A program made the translations under genes and the position numbers. The notes below the pieces were generated by a model that made no database searches, had not been told where the DNA came from, and saw nothing but the letters and a program-made list of their open reading frames with translations. From positions 13,070,127-13,134,126 of the forward strand of contig ML677373.1 of assembly GCA_007922305.1 (NCBI GenBank): a stretch of 64,000 nucleotides of DNA, in the 5' to 3' direction. Shown here piece by piece: positions 41,395 to 54,295 of the stretch. Position 1 is the stretch's first letter. Every line of letters begins with the position of its first letter. Origin of the DNA: Dermatemys mawii. Lineage: Eukaryota > Chordata > Testudines > Dermatemydidae.

Positions 41395-44300
41395 TTCCAA
41401 CCCATTTCAGAATCTTTATTGAAAAAAAATTAATCACAGCATCTGAATCATTATTCAAACACATTTAATAAACAAAGAGAAACAGTAGCAAAGGGCACTG
41501 ACATGTGACAAACAGTACAAAACCTCTGGGTTTGCAGGCAAAACCTGAGGGTGAGGAGCCCATGGCCAAGCTGCAGAGGTCTGAGGAGTTGTGCCTCCAC
41601 CTCTGTAGCCAACCCCCCCACACCACTTCCCCTCGGACCACTCAGTCACCCCTGAGAAGATTGATTTAAAAATGTGCAGAAACAAAGACACTTTCAGAGA
41701 AGGTTAATTCCAGTCTTCCCATAATGGAACGATTTAGGCTACTGGGAACTCTGATAACACTTGCTATCAGTTCCCAGTGCTAATGCTTTAAAGAGAACCT
41801 TCCCAAGAAATACAAAACCCCACAGCTCTCTCTCAGACCCCCTCCCACTCACCAAAATATACTGCCCTCTAGGGTCAACAGGACTGATTTGATGTAACAC
41901 CCCCTTCCACCCGTTTTAGTTTGAGGAGATAGTTGCAACTGAGCTAAAGGCAATGGAGCGAAAAGCCCTGTCTCCAGGAGTGCAGTGACGCCAATAGTAT
42001 GGAATGTGGAGACCAAGGGAGACCAGTTCTTAAGACTTTCACAGGGCTAAAGGTGACCTCTCACAGATAGTAAAGAGGAGAAACTCCCAGGTAGGTGATC
42101 TGGGCAAGCCTCCTGCTCTAGATGGAATGCATGTCCTTGTGCTTACAGGAGTCCATAGCCTCACCAAAGAACTTGAGATCCCGCGAGGATGCAAAATGAC
42201 AGGAATAATTTTCTACAAGATAGCTCATTCCACTGGATTTTAAGAAGAAAAGACAACTGGGTGCCAGTGGGGCATTAAATCCACTGACAAGCTCTAACAG
42301 TTCTCATTGGAGGGGGAAAATGGGGAGAGAACAGGATTTAACTTTTACAGTCTGTTCCCCAGGTACCTGGCAGAAATGTTCAATCTGTTGCAACTTATAC
42401 AGGACACTGAACTGGTCTTGGCCTGTTGTAACTACCAGGTTCTTCTTCTGGTTTGTTTTCCTGGAGCTGTTTCCTCTGGTGTGGAGAAGGTAGGGCGCTA
42501 GTATTTTTCAAACCTCTGTTCTGACAGTAGGCACTCCTCAAATGGGCTTCACGAGGCATGGTGTTTTTGATGACCAAAAAAAAAAAAAAAAGTAATGAGG
42601 TATCATTCTGTCAACTCAAACTGTACTGGATAAAACATTGCCCTCCACGCAAACCTAGTGTTGCTTCGTGCCCACCAGCTTGAACAGCAAGTTAGTTGGG
42701 CTTGTGATGACTGTCTGACAGGGCAGCTAAGTTACTCCTGTTATTGTTAGTCTGCTCTTTCATGACTAATTCCCAACTTCCCCTTCTCCCTGGGGAGAAA
42801 AGATAGATGGTGATGTGAAGGCTAGTGTGATGTGTGGCTTTTATGTTGCTAAACTGCATATATGTATTTTATTTTTTTGATTTCTCAGCTGTGACCACAA
42901 ACTGACAATGGCTGGGGCTACAAGATACTCATAGATAAGAGTTATATGTACACATCACAGTGTTATTTGGGCCCAGCCAAGGCATCCACTCTGATCATAA
43001 CCCACACCATTTCATCACATGACAGACAGGTAAAATGGGGGGAGTAGGAGAGCTGGATTATTGAGTATGGTGCCAACTGAATTTCAACAGCCCCAAACTG
43101 ACACAATGTGAGTTCAAAGACATTTGGCACAGTCTGTTCCCAAGACTAGATACTACAGATAATCAACCCTCCTTCCTGAGAAAGAGGTGAAGACTCCACT
43201 GAAGGAGGTACACTGACAGAAGTGTGAGGAAAAGCCGGACTGGAGAGTGTGTGTGTGTGGGGGGGTATCCCTCTGAATTTCTTTACTGCACCTTGTTCAT
43301 TGAAAAGGTCATCCATACCCTCAGAAGCCACTACTCGCTGCCCTCTGCCCAAGTCAACAAGGAGACAGGATGCATAAAACACTGACAAGACCACAGTGAG
43401 CCCAATTTCTTCAGGGAGAATCCCACACACATCAATCCAAACAGGGAATTGTGCTCATGACCTAATCCAGGAACTTCCACCATGGCCTTGCCAATGCCAG
43501 TGACTTCCAGTGTACCTGGAACTTTGATTCAACGGCAGTTTGGGATTTGACTCAAAAGCCCAGGTGTCAGAGCACTGGGCTACAAAGGACAAAGCCAGGA
43601 AGAAGGAAAAAACATGCAGCAAACGCCTACGAAATTCCATTTACCAGATAGGAGGGACATGTCACTGCTTAGGGATGGCACCGATTCATTGAAGGGACCA
43701 GTGAGTCCAGTTTGGCTAAGATTAGAATTAAAGAGAGAGGCACAAACGAACATTTGCACGTCCATTCAAGGCATTCCAAAAAAAGTCACAAAAGTCGACA
43801 CGTCACTTTGGACAAGAAACATTACAACACTTTGGCAACTTTCACCAAGCCCCCCAAAGTCTCTGCAATGCCCCTTGGTGCTTTGGGCTGACCTGCTGAA
43901 GGTGGAAAAATGGGCGGGCTGCAGATGTGGAATTGCCATATGTAAATAGGGGCTTTCCTCCCCAAACTATCTGATGGATTTAAAACAAACCTACCTGCTT
44001 GCTATAGTACAAAATAAAGCCTCCCCTGACTCCTCCCGCTGGGAGAAGACAGCAGGAGATCAAGGGAGTCCATGCTGCTGGAGACAAACAAGGCAAAGCT
44101 GAACGTGGCAGCAACAAGTCTCTAACCTGGATAAATCAAGTAACATCATGCCAGGCTAAGACAGAGCTGTGGCAAGGGACTGGAGAGGAAGTGGGACAGG
44201 ATCTTGTCACCACTCTCCTCCAACCTGGAGAGAATAAAGGACAGAACCATTTACTCTGTCACTAGCATGGGCCAATGTAGATTTTTAAATATGCACGAAG

Positions 44301-45016
44301 AGCAATGGGCTTTGGGATGTGCAAAGAGCCCATATATAATCGTGCCAGCAGCTCCCAAGGCCCTCATTAGACAGAAACACAACTCCTCTCCACTAGGCTT
44401 ATTTTGTACCTAACCCAGCTCTCAGGAATCTGACAAGTAACAAATACAGAGCAAGAATGAAAAAAGTTTCAGTATAAAAAAAGACAAAGTTCTTGTTTTT
44501 GTCACTCACTTCTAAACTCTTCTCATCTGATTTGTGTGGGGCCACCTGGTGGAGAGGAATGCTGGAGGGTATCTCCAAGTTTTCTATTTGATAAACTTGG
44601 GCGCACACAATGGCACAGCTCTAATACAAATCCTCTTTCACCTACTCCATCTCACTTGAGGTTGGGCTGACTACATGGGCTTATGGACCTGAGCAACCCT
44701 CCCAAAGGCTCTGACTGGGAATCCGTCCCAGCCATTGTTGGAAAAATTGAATACAGCGCCAGCCAAGAAAACAAAAACAGACGTTTGAAAAGGGGACCAT
44801 CCGCTTGGAAGAGTCTCTTCTTTCCTTTGTTTCCTGGGATTAGGGGGGAAGCCTTTGGTTTTGACCAGAATTATTCTCTGTTGGCAGGACAGGCTCAGCT
44901 TTGCTTTGCGTTAGCTCGGTTACTGTACAAGAGCAAGGCTGAACTGCGAAGAAACGCTCTGCCCAGCTAGATTGCCCTTTTGACATCTTGGAGTATAACA
45001 GAACCAGACACGTGGA
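41395..45016 (-). other. KCTD2: Presumed KCTD2 3' UTR, about 3.6 kb
   Basis: After the KCTD2 stop codon the first clear minus-strand AATAAA I found is at 41420-41415, which would give a long 3' UTR. The interval has few recognisable repeats, fitting transcribed exon sequence. Earlier variant signals could be used instead. Open frames here are chance. Confidence 0.45.
41415..41420 (-). terminator. KCTD2: Candidate KCTD2 poly(A) signal
   Basis: Minus-strand AATAAA, followed in transcription by sequence rich in G/T. Confidence 0.45.
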
Positions 45017-45046
45017 TCACATCCGGGATCCTCGCTCCTGAAGAAT
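45017..45046 (-). CDS. KCTD2: KCTD2 exon 6 (coding part), C-terminus
   Basis: Nine residues ILQERGSRM and TGA stop after acceptor ttctttcag. The terminal text matches the conserved KCTD2 end. Confidence 0.93.
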   Translation of the reverse strand: MLQERGSRM

Positions 45047-48000
45047 CTGAAAGAAGGAGGACTGGTATAATAAAGGTTGGAGTTGGACAAATTTGGATAT
45101 TAGCATTTTTCAGAACTATTTGTGTCACTAGGGGAAGGAAAAATTGATGGAGGAGGGGAATGTGTGAAGAATCAGCAGGAGTGGCTGCTGGTTTTTACGT
45201 AACTTTTATGAATGACTGGTTTCCTTGGAAAAGATGGGCCTGTGCTAAAAACACTTGCTTTTGGTCACAGCAAGGCATAAAATTCTGCTGCACCTTGACA
45301 AAATCTTTCACTGTTTGGGCTATGTGATCTGTGCATGTTTAAAGCCGCATAGTCTTGGTTCACAATGCAATTCTTTCCATTTTTCTAACCAGATACCTCA
45401 CCCACTCAAATTTAACAGCATGAACTGTAGAAAGATATTTTTAAAAGTACAGATTGTACTTGACAAATGTTAAAATGCTAATCCTAGTCCCCTCTCTGAG
45501 GTAAGCATTATAACCATTTTACAGCTGGGAAAACGGAGGCACAGATTTTACATGACCTGCCCAAGGCCACAGAGCGTGTATGGCAGAGCTACAAGTGGAG
45601 TCACTAATTCCAAGGTCTATACTCAAGACCACTAAAACGTATGACCTCCCTCAGAACCTTTATAGAAACTGGAGATAAGAGATGATAAAGCCTTAGCTGC
45701 ATGCAGGAAGTTCAGAAGGATAGTTTCAGATTTTTCAGATCCTGATCAAAGGTTAATCAAAGGAAAAAACAAACAACCTTCTCCACTCCCTGCAATGGCT
45801 GTCAACTACAAAATGTGATCTGCTTCAATCTTCCTACTTGTGCTAACCCTTTCTTCCCTCCTTTTTACACATTTTAAAAAACTCCAAAAGTTCATCCCTT
45901 TTTTCCATATATCTGTGGCTTAATGTGAAATGTACAAAGAGCTCTGGATCTGGATAGATTTGGTGTAATGTCACCTAATAAAACTGCAAAGCTCACTAGA
46001 AGAGTGGAAGAGCATAAGCATGCGCAAGGAATTACATGGCATCATTAGAGCATAGAGGAATTTCTTTTTCTGTGTATGGAGGCATTTAAAGACAACTTAA
46101 CCAGGCTCCTCACCTTTGCCTTCTCACTAGGTTCAATGACAATGCCATTGGTAGAGTTATTGAGCTCCCTTGAGACGACACAGAGGAATTCTGCCTGGTC
46201 CTCATTCCCGTAGTTATAGGAAGATCCAATACTGATTAGCTGAAGAACAGGAAAATAACCAAAAGGATGTAAGGATTAATGCAGCAATAGCCAGTGGATT
46301 TTGCCCTGTCCTTGTGAGTGGCTGGTTGAACCCAGTCAGAACTAAAGTTTCCAAAGGACAAAAATCGCCAGGGTACTGACTTGTGTTATAAGTTTTCCCA
46401 TCAAATAGCATGCATATTCTTGGTCTGTGACTGGAAGTGCTATAGAGCCCCCTGGTGGTGGCTGAACTCAGGGAAAAAGGTAACATGGAAAGCTGTGATG
46501 TATTTTCCAATTCATGAAAAAATTGAAAATTGATCACATTTTGCAATACAAAATGTTAACCCTTAGTCAAAGACTTCAGAGAATGGATATGCCAAGCAAT
46601 GTGGGCTCTACAGGAGTCACTCCGTCCACACGATACACCTGTTTAACAAAATTCTAGGAATACAGCTTCTGACTCTTTGATGCAGAAGCATGGGACAAGC
46701 AATTTATTCGTTACAAAGTTAGGACAGCATATTCCAACAACTAGACACTGGAAAACTAGCACAATTCCTTTATAATTATTACATTAAAGCGACAGCCTAG
46801 AGTAAACAGCATAACAGTAATTTGTATTTCTCAGCCCTGCTCTTCAGAACAGCCTTGGATTTTACATCATGAAGAACAACAGTATGAATCTTGTGTATGT
46901 TAATGGATCCACTAGTTTTGCACAAAGGATTTTAGAAAAGAGAGCCTCACATTTATAACAAGGGATAGATGCGGATCACTGTCCCCTTAGTATAATAATA
47001 ATATCCATTGTTCTGTGGGTCTGAAGGAGGATTAGCCAAGCTATAATAATGGAACTGGCTTGTACAATGAAAGAGCTTTAATGGTTGCATTGATTCACTA
47101 CTGAGGACAAAAGACTTGGTTTTAGGAAGTCAATGGACTGTTTTCCCTTTGTATTTTACCACTTGACTATCTAAACTATAATGAACTTAAACAGCTGCAC
47201 TTCAGACCACAAATCACTGTGGATACGCAGAATCCATGTTAATGAGGAAAGATATTTAGCTGCCATCTGCCTTACCTCAGCTATACTGCTATTTATACGC
47301 GCACTAGCTCTCATTGAGCTAGCAGAGTAGGTGTACGTGAGCAGAGGAATCACAGGCCTAGCTCATGGTGTAGATATAACCAGAGAGAACCTGTCAGGGG
47401 ATGACAGGGGAATTGAATTCCTCACCCTGGTCAATCCTTGATGTCTGTGCTAAGACTGCTAACAAAGAGTATATAGGGCCAAATGTGATATGGATGCTTG
47501 TCCGCTGGAAAATGACCACTGAACCTTCACATTGGTCACTGTACAGCTAGCAGACAGTCACAGCTTTTGGTCACTATTACACTGGGCTGGATTTGAACAG
47601 ATCTAGAAGTGAAGGCTCTATCCTATTAGTCCTATAAGCCATTTTGTATCATATTTCATTGCAAGCAGATGTTGCAGATCTAGCTTGGCTACAGTTCAGG
47701 AACTGTCATGATATATAGACCAGTTGGTGGCTTACATTCGTTGTACATCCACACAAGAGAACTGTTTGTGATTTCTCATACCGAAGTTGAGATTGATTTA
47801 TGCCCTCGGCAATTCCCTTGAAACATGGCCAGCAAACGTGTTATGTTGTAAATGCAGCATGTTTCGCATTTGCAGGGCAAGGTATTTCTCATGTCACTCA
47901 ACACTTCTCTATGAAGGGGTTGTGTTGCTGGGCTCTGAAGAAAGCAGTTTTCACTTCTCCTGGATCCCATTTATCCTCCTTGGGTAAAAGCTCCACAATG

Positions 48001-51000
48001 GGGCCAGGAAAATGTGGGAGGAGAGAAGAATTTCTCAAGAGTCTGACAAGGATACAAAAGATCTCAAGGGAACATTATTTCTTGTTATGGGTTCAGTAAG
48101 ATACTGTTGTTCCCCTGCCAGTTATTCCATATAAGATGGACTGATTCTGGATACAGGCTCCCCGCCCCCAGCAGGGAGGAGTAGTGAGAGGGGTAGTTAA
48201 ACAGAAATCTAAACTCATTCCATATGCTGTTCTCACAGGGGGATCCCTTTCTTTGGATATAGGACTGGCAGTCATTGGCAACAGTACCTGTTCAAATTTC
48301 CATCCATCAGACATAGTGGACACCATCTGTGTGAGCTCTTCCTCTTGGCACTGCAGGACTCTGTAGACATGTTTCACAGGTCCCTAAAGCACCAAAAGGG
48401 AAAAAAAAACAACAAAAAGTAGGAATTTTAAAATTAGGAGAGGGAGTTGGCTTAGCTGTGTTTGCTTTCAGACAAAGAAATACAGCTGAGGCTTTAGTGT
48501 TTTCTTGTAGGGAAACCTGATGTGTTTTGTGCCTTGAGGATTATAATAGAAGAGGAAGACTGAATTACAGAGACTTTCCCAAGCTAGTCCATTTTATAGT
48601 TGAATTTGTTTTTCCTGCTGAGGGTAATGAGGATTTTGAGGTGACCTTGTCAAAAGCATATAAATGATAAGAGCCCAAGTCTTCCAGGTGCATGTTGAAA
48701 ATTTTACTTTTCCAGATTTGATTCTACAAATTAAAAATAAGAGTTCAGCAGCAGCAAAAAGAACAGCAATAAAGCAATGCTGAGAGAAGGTGCTGTACTG
48801 AGAAGACTTATATTTGATGGAAATATTAATTGTCTGGGAAGAACAAGAAAGGCATACCTATAGAGTTCATTTTGTAAATATAATGGGAGACAAAATCACC
48901 CCTGTTCCTTTCTTGGGGTTGGCTTTAGGGAAAGAGCCACCCACAATTCTAGTAACGTCCCACACCAAGGAAAGGGAAATAGACTACACTGGGCACTCAC
49001 ATAAACTGTTTATGCAACTTAATATTTTCTAACAAAATACTACCACTGCACTTTTATTAACTGCAAATTTAATAAAAAATATTAAAGCACCTCTTATTCT
49101 CTAAATGGGATGCGTGGCCCCTGTACTCATAAGATCTTTTGGTAGGTCAGCTAGCTAATCTGCTTTTTGGATTCCAAAGTCCCAACTATTGCCTTTGAGT
49201 TCTCATTTTCATGCCTTGTTTCAACTGACCCTATTTCCTGCCCCCTTCTATTCAACTGCTCCTAACCTCTACTTGCAAATATTGCGGAGTAGATTTGAGA
49301 GCCGTGCCAGTATCCATGAAGGATGCATGCTCTCAATCATATGTCGGATCCATCAGAAAGTAGGGAAACCCAACTACTTGAGAGACTAGACAGCAAGTCT
49401 GCTGCCATGTGTCTCACCTTGCAGCACACTGTCCCTGTCACACCCTTATAAATGATAGAATCCTGATAATTGAGTTTTTCTACTTAAGTTTTAACAAGCA
49501 TTACTTGAGAAGTTCTGTTCTCATTGTCCCGTATTCGCTCCTTCACCAGACGCACCAGGGATGCAATATTGTAAAACTCGGCTTCTTCCAGTACCCCTAC
49601 AAAAATCCAAAAGCAGAGGAAGAAATTCTGTTAGTTAACAGAAAACAGAATAAGGACCATTTTATCAGAAGAATGCACTGCATGATATCAGTTTGTAGTT
49701 AGCTTTATATCTAGCCTGTATGTGGTACAATAAATGGATGCAGAATGGATGGTAGTATTGTTCTGAGTCTGGATTAAAATGCTCTATTCAGATGGTCACA
49801 GCCTCCTTAAGTGAAAACATATGCTGTCTAACAGAAGCATACTCCACCTTCTCTAGGATTATAGAAACCCACCAGGCTGTAATAGGGAAATACTGTTCTT
49901 TTATTGGAGGCTTTTGGCAAAATAGGTTTAGCCATCTCAGCTCACTCTGTTTCATCATCTCAGCATATTACCAAAAAGCCATTAATGTCTCTGGACACAC
50001 AGGACTGCAATTTTTGAAGAGAGAAAATAGGAGAGATCATTCTTAGAGAATGTACTTTTTGAGAAAGAGAGGAGACAATTTGCTGTTCAAGGTCAATGAG
50101 TTAAGCACAGCAAGGATAGCCTGCATTATAGTCCAGAGGTCTCTGCTTCCAGTATATATCGGCTTCATATTATTCATGAGTGTCTTTTAGATTCCCACAA
50201 AGAAAACACAGTATTATTGCAAAATGGAGCTTGCATTAACATGGTGCCATGTTTGTATTAGGAAGCATCCACACTCAGACTAGCTCTAGACAATGACTGG
50301 CAAGTCAAACAGTGCCAATGGGGCATTTACAGTTGTTCACTCTGCAATAATTTTTTCTTACCTTCTTCTGCTAGCTCCTTGTTTATTATGAGTTTTCCAT
50401 GTCGGAGGTAGTTCAGAATCGGACCAAAATATGTGGGATCCCTGTCGATGAGATATGCACCTGTCTCATCCTGTGAAACACACACAGGAGTCAAGCTAGA
50501 TGCCCCCTTACACTGGGACCCTTAAAATTATTAATGCCCCTGATGCAGTATTGGTGTTAACAATGATGAGAAAACTTTGTAAAATTTCAGTAGTGTAGAT
50601 AGGCCCATGTTTGCAATGTTGAGTAGGGTTTGGGGTGTGGAAGATCTGAATGTATGGCAGTGAGCCTGTCTACACTAATTTTCTTTCTGCAACTTCTGAT
50701 CCAGCATCAGTACCTGTTAAAGGGATAGTTAAAGTGAAGCAGAGGAGTTGGTGTGGGGAGCAATAGCCTGAAATAGATCATCTGGGTCACAGGAATTGGG
50801 GTTTCTTTCATGTAAAAAGAAGAGGCAACTCCAATTTTTTAAAAATAACTTTGTCTATATGTAAATAACAGAAGGTTTTGAGACTGGCAACTCCTAAACT
50901 CCTTTTTATTTATCTGAAAATTACACCAAGGCCAAAGGACCTTTTGGGAATCAGGCAATCTCCACAATGCAAATTAGCATCAGCTCTAAAATTTAACTAC

Positions 51001-53699
51001 TCTGAAATGGCTCTTGTTCCATAAAATGCATCTTAAGAACAAAACTTCCTTGCACGCAGTCCAACTCTCAGCTTATCACTCATGATACAGATTTCACATT
51101 TCACTCATTTCTCTAAATAATATTTTCATAGAGATAGTGCTTATTAATCTTTATTTCAAATCTCTATATACCATGCTGGATTCAGCATGTCTGTATCTAC
51201 CAATTAATTTCTTAGATGTGACTACTGGCACAAATATCTGCTCCTAAAGCATCAAATGCTACTGATGAGGTTTGGAAATAAATAATATTTCTACAGTACT
51301 TTACAGATATAAGGGTCCGTGACCTGAATATATTACAACTTTAGAACATAATCTTGCAAACTCTATCTCAAGGGAGCAGTCTTACTGAAGTCAATGGGGA
51401 CTACTCTTATGAGTCTTTGCTGGAGTGGGCCCAATATTTAGACATAATGTGAAAATGGACAGCAATAAACAAATAATAGGGTTGCGGGGAGGGTTACAAT
51501 AAGGTAACGTGTTTGTCTTAGTGGTTCCAATATTTATTGATATTGAAATTATAAAAATATTTTTGACTGTTTATGAACTAATCCCCCAATCCTATAACTG
51601 GATCCATGCAGGCAGAACTGAAACCTAGGCACCTTCAGGGACAAGTACTTTTTCCTATAAGTCAAAATAAATAAATAATGTAGGTCACATTAGCACTTAC
51701 TCAGCACTGTGACAATAAGGACAAACGTTATTGGTCCTACAAAACTGCAGTCTTTTTATGTCCGTCTGCTTTTTGTTTCTGTGATTTGTTCAAACAGAAA
51801 ACAAAACAATGCTTCTGAGGAAATTAAAGAAAAATTAAAGACACACACAACGCAGGCATCACTGCAAATTATTACAGATTTGCATCTCCTTTGGACAATT
51901 TGTTGATTTCCAAATTATTTATCAGATGCTTAGAGCACCTCCTTATTTTTCCACTTCTTAAAATCAACACTGCAATAATAAGTTAGATCAAGGGCCTTTC
52001 CCAGTGTACATTATAAAATTATCAACAATTAACAGGTGAAAGAAAACATCTTTCTTGAACCAAGTTTAATGTGTTGACACAGAATAACAGCACAGACCTT
52101 TTTGAAATACACTTTGATGCAGCAAGCATTCATGATCATTACAAGTAGGGCACAGTCCTGTTTTTAAACACCACAGAATGGTTTAGCTTATTTTGTTCAT
52201 TGAGCGTCTTAGGTGCTACTGAGATTGGGGCAGTGTGCTTTAGAGCAGAATAAACAAAATGTTTTTCCTTTCTGAAGCCCCTTCTTACTCTGTACTGAGA
52301 TACTAAGGTAATGGGAGTTATTATAAATACCTCAGTAAACAGATTATTTGAAAGGCAAGAATTTTAACTCCCGATTAATCTTGTATTTGGGAGACAGGAG
52401 TGTTTACAGAGAAATTAGATACAGAATTAAAGAGTTTTGTGAGAATTATATAAAGAATATGATTGAAAATAAAGATTGCAGTTTCCAATATAGTGATTTA
52501 TTTGTGAAATTCTAGTAAGGGTGGGAGGTTGAAATCAGAGTTTTCAAAGCTGCAGACCAAAGTAAATAGCATATAATAGACTTAGAAAGTAATAAAGCAA
52601 ACCAAAGAAGAATATAAAGAAAAGGAGAAATGACAAATATATTCCTAGGCTGAGAAAAGTTACTAAATACTTAGATCTATAGAACAGACAAGTGTTTTAT
52701 AATTGATGAGGACTTCCCCAAACTCATTAGTCCTCTTAAATAAGTTATTGTTTAGGTGCAGCATAAAGGATGTGGGGGCATGGAATACCCTTAGGATACA
52801 CTTATCCATGCTGAGTATATGTGGGTGTGGGAATCAAAGCTGGTAGTTAATGCTGTGATGTGAGTATGGGGGAGGGTAATCGACTGTGTCTATGTCTAGC
52901 TCCTTTTATGACAGCACATGTAGCAGAGGAAAGATTTATGCTCACAGCAGATGATCTGGATGAGAGGGGTAAGGTTCCTGTTTATGCTGAGTAAATGAAT
53001 GCTCACAGTTGTCTGTCTGAGCAGAGCTGAGTCCCCTCCCATCAGCAGAAAAAGCACAAAACCTACATTGGTGTGTGTGCGTCAGAGAAGCCTATGTAAA
53101 AGGAGGAGGCGTTAGAAGCTGTAAGGACAAGCTTGCCCCCACCCCGCTATTTTGGAAAGGGGGAGGTGGTTATGGCTCACACGGTTTAAGTGTGGCTTTG
53201 TGTGTATGTGGACGTTGCACTCCTGCTATTTCCTAGCGGAAGGGGAGGCAGTCACCGCTTTGTATCTCTAGCGGAGGGTGGGGGTGAAGTTTCCGTGAGG
53301 GTGTGATGGAGAGTGTGGTCTCCATAGGAGTTTGCACAGCGTCGAGGGTTTCTATGCTCCCGTTGCCCGCTCCGCGCAGCCCCTCACCTTGTCCGAGCCC
53401 AGCTCGGGCCCGTCCTGGCAGCAGAGGCGGCACAGGAAGGACTTGGGCTCCCGACACAGGGTCTGCCGGGTGCTCACGAAGTATGTGCCACCCACATTGA
53501 GCCGGACCCACTTGGAGTCGGAGCCAGGCTTGTCCGGGACGGGCGGCTCGGAGCTACGCGGGGACAGCCCCGCTCCGGAACAGGCAGGCCCGGCCAGGCG
53601 GGGGCTCAGCGGCGCGGGCGGAACCGGGATGCCCCCCAGCACCGGGCTGGGCGTACGGCCCCGGGGCGGTCCATCCCCCAACGCCATCAGCTCCGCCAT
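45017..53699 (-). CDS. KCTD2: KCTD2, BTB/T1-domain protein, whole coding span
   Basis: Six coding exons: 53699-53388, 50470-50362, 49596-49505, 48383-48288, 46239-46114 and 45046-45017. They total 765 nt and encode 254 residues, close to human KCTD2. After a proline-rich start of about 62 residues comes the BTB/T1 domain, opening [19 protein letters not shown] and running to about 165 ([19 protein letters not shown]). The C-terminal part has the KCTD2/5/17 family text: [39 protein letters not shown] and a final SRM. KCTD2 is a cytosolic adaptor for Cullin-3 ubiquitin ligases and forms a pentamer. The MAEL start is the first in-frame ATG; the frame is open upstream to about 53897 but has no ATG there. 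It shares a head-to-head promoter with ATP5PD. KCTD5 is the nearest alternative; neighbours and sequence favour KCTD2. Confidence 0.96.
45488..45640 (-). repeat. MIR-like CORE-SINE, reverse orientation
   Basis: Contains 'accattttacagctgggaaa', 'tgacctgcccaaggccacag' and 'tggcagagctacaagtggag'. Lies in KCTD2 intron 5. Confidence 0.8.
46114..46239 (-). CDS. KCTD2: KCTD2 exon 5
   Basis: 126 nt, 42 residues from [15 protein letters not shown] to EPSEKAK, phase 0 at both ends. Acceptor cttcag, donor AAAG-GTGAGG. Confidence 0.95.
46240..48287 (-). other. KCTD2: KCTD2 intron 4
   Basis: No exon recognised. About 47280-47380 ends with 'ggtgtagatataacc', resembling the terminus of the MITE families elsewhere in the window. 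Confidence 0.7.
48288..48383 (-). CDS. KCTD2: KCTD2 exon 4
   Basis: 96 nt, 32 residues [10 protein letters not shown] to DGWKFEQ, phase 0 at both ends. Acceptor gctttag, donor CAG-GTACTG. Confidence 0.95.
49505..49596 (-). CDS. KCTD2: KCTD2 exon 3, end of BTB domain
   Basis: 92 nt completing a split glycine codon, then [17 protein letters not shown] to NENRTSQ. Acceptor ttttgtag, donor CAA-GTAATG. Confidence 0.95.
50362..50470 (-). CDS. KCTD2: KCTD2 exon 2, BTB core
   Basis: 109 nt, [17 protein letters not shown] to NKELAEE plus one base. Acceptor tttcacag, donor AAG-GTAAGA. Confidence 0.96.
50471..53387 (-). other. KCTD2: KCTD2 intron 1
   Basis: AT-rich, with no exon and no clear transposon. 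About 51365-51430 carries the 'actgaagtcaatggggacta' text of a common amniote dispersed repeat. Confidence 0.7.
53388..53699 (-). CDS. KCTD2: KCTD2 exon 1: proline-rich N-terminus and BTB start
   Basis: 312 nt, 104 residues from [10 protein letters not shown] to DGPELGSDK, ending at donor AAG-GTGAGG. The N-terminal 60 residues are Pro/Gly-rich and low in conservation; the BTB begins at KWVRLNVGG (63-71). Confidence 0.95.
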
Positions 53700-54239
53700 C
53701 CTGGACCGTGACTTCGTGGGGAGTCCCAGGCGAGGGCAGCCACCCTCGCTCAGCGCTGTGGGGAGACCTGGGTCCGGCACCCAGCAGCCATCGCTTCCCT
53801 CACAACTGACCCCCTTCCTCCCAGGAAGAGCCGGACTTGACTTCCGGGTCACTAGCGACCGCCCAGTGACACCAAATCCCTCACGTGAGGTACACAAACC
53901 AACAGCTATTCTGGGTTAAGGGCGGCGGGGAGGGGGGGTTCCCTAAGCACAGGGCGGTAAAGAAAAACACGAGAATGTAACATAGCAGGCAACTCCTGAA
54001 GAAGAGCGGAGTATTACTTCCGGAGCAACCGGAAGAGAGTGGGGGGGAACATGTCCCTGGAAAACTCGACATTTTGGAGGCTGGTGGTTGAAATGAAGAG
54101 TAAAAGGGAGAGGAAGTTTTTTTTGATATTGTATTGGGGTTGATAGAACCGTTGAAAATCACTTCCGGGTTATCTAAGGCGGGGGTGGGAGGAGAGTGCG
54201 GTCGAGTCCTTCCGGGGCCACTGGGCTATGATTGGTAGG

Positions 54240-54295
54240 CGTCGAAGCGGGTTTCCGGAGGGTACCGAGCAGGAGGGTGGTGGCGGTCGCTGAAG
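54240..54295 (+). other. ATP5PD: ATP5PD 5' noncoding exon
   Basis: A donor (GAAG-GTGAGA) after 54295 inside the CpG island fits a noncoding first exon spliced to 55247. The exon start is approximate. Confidence 0.6.

Noticed and set aside
43146..43430. Minus-strand open frame of 94 codons
   Set aside because: Lies in the presumed KCTD2 3' UTR and has no domain.
53332..53919. Plus-strand open frame of 195 codons
   Set aside because: It is antisense to KCTD2 exon 1 and its promoter; GC-rich sequence keeps the frame open. No domain seen.
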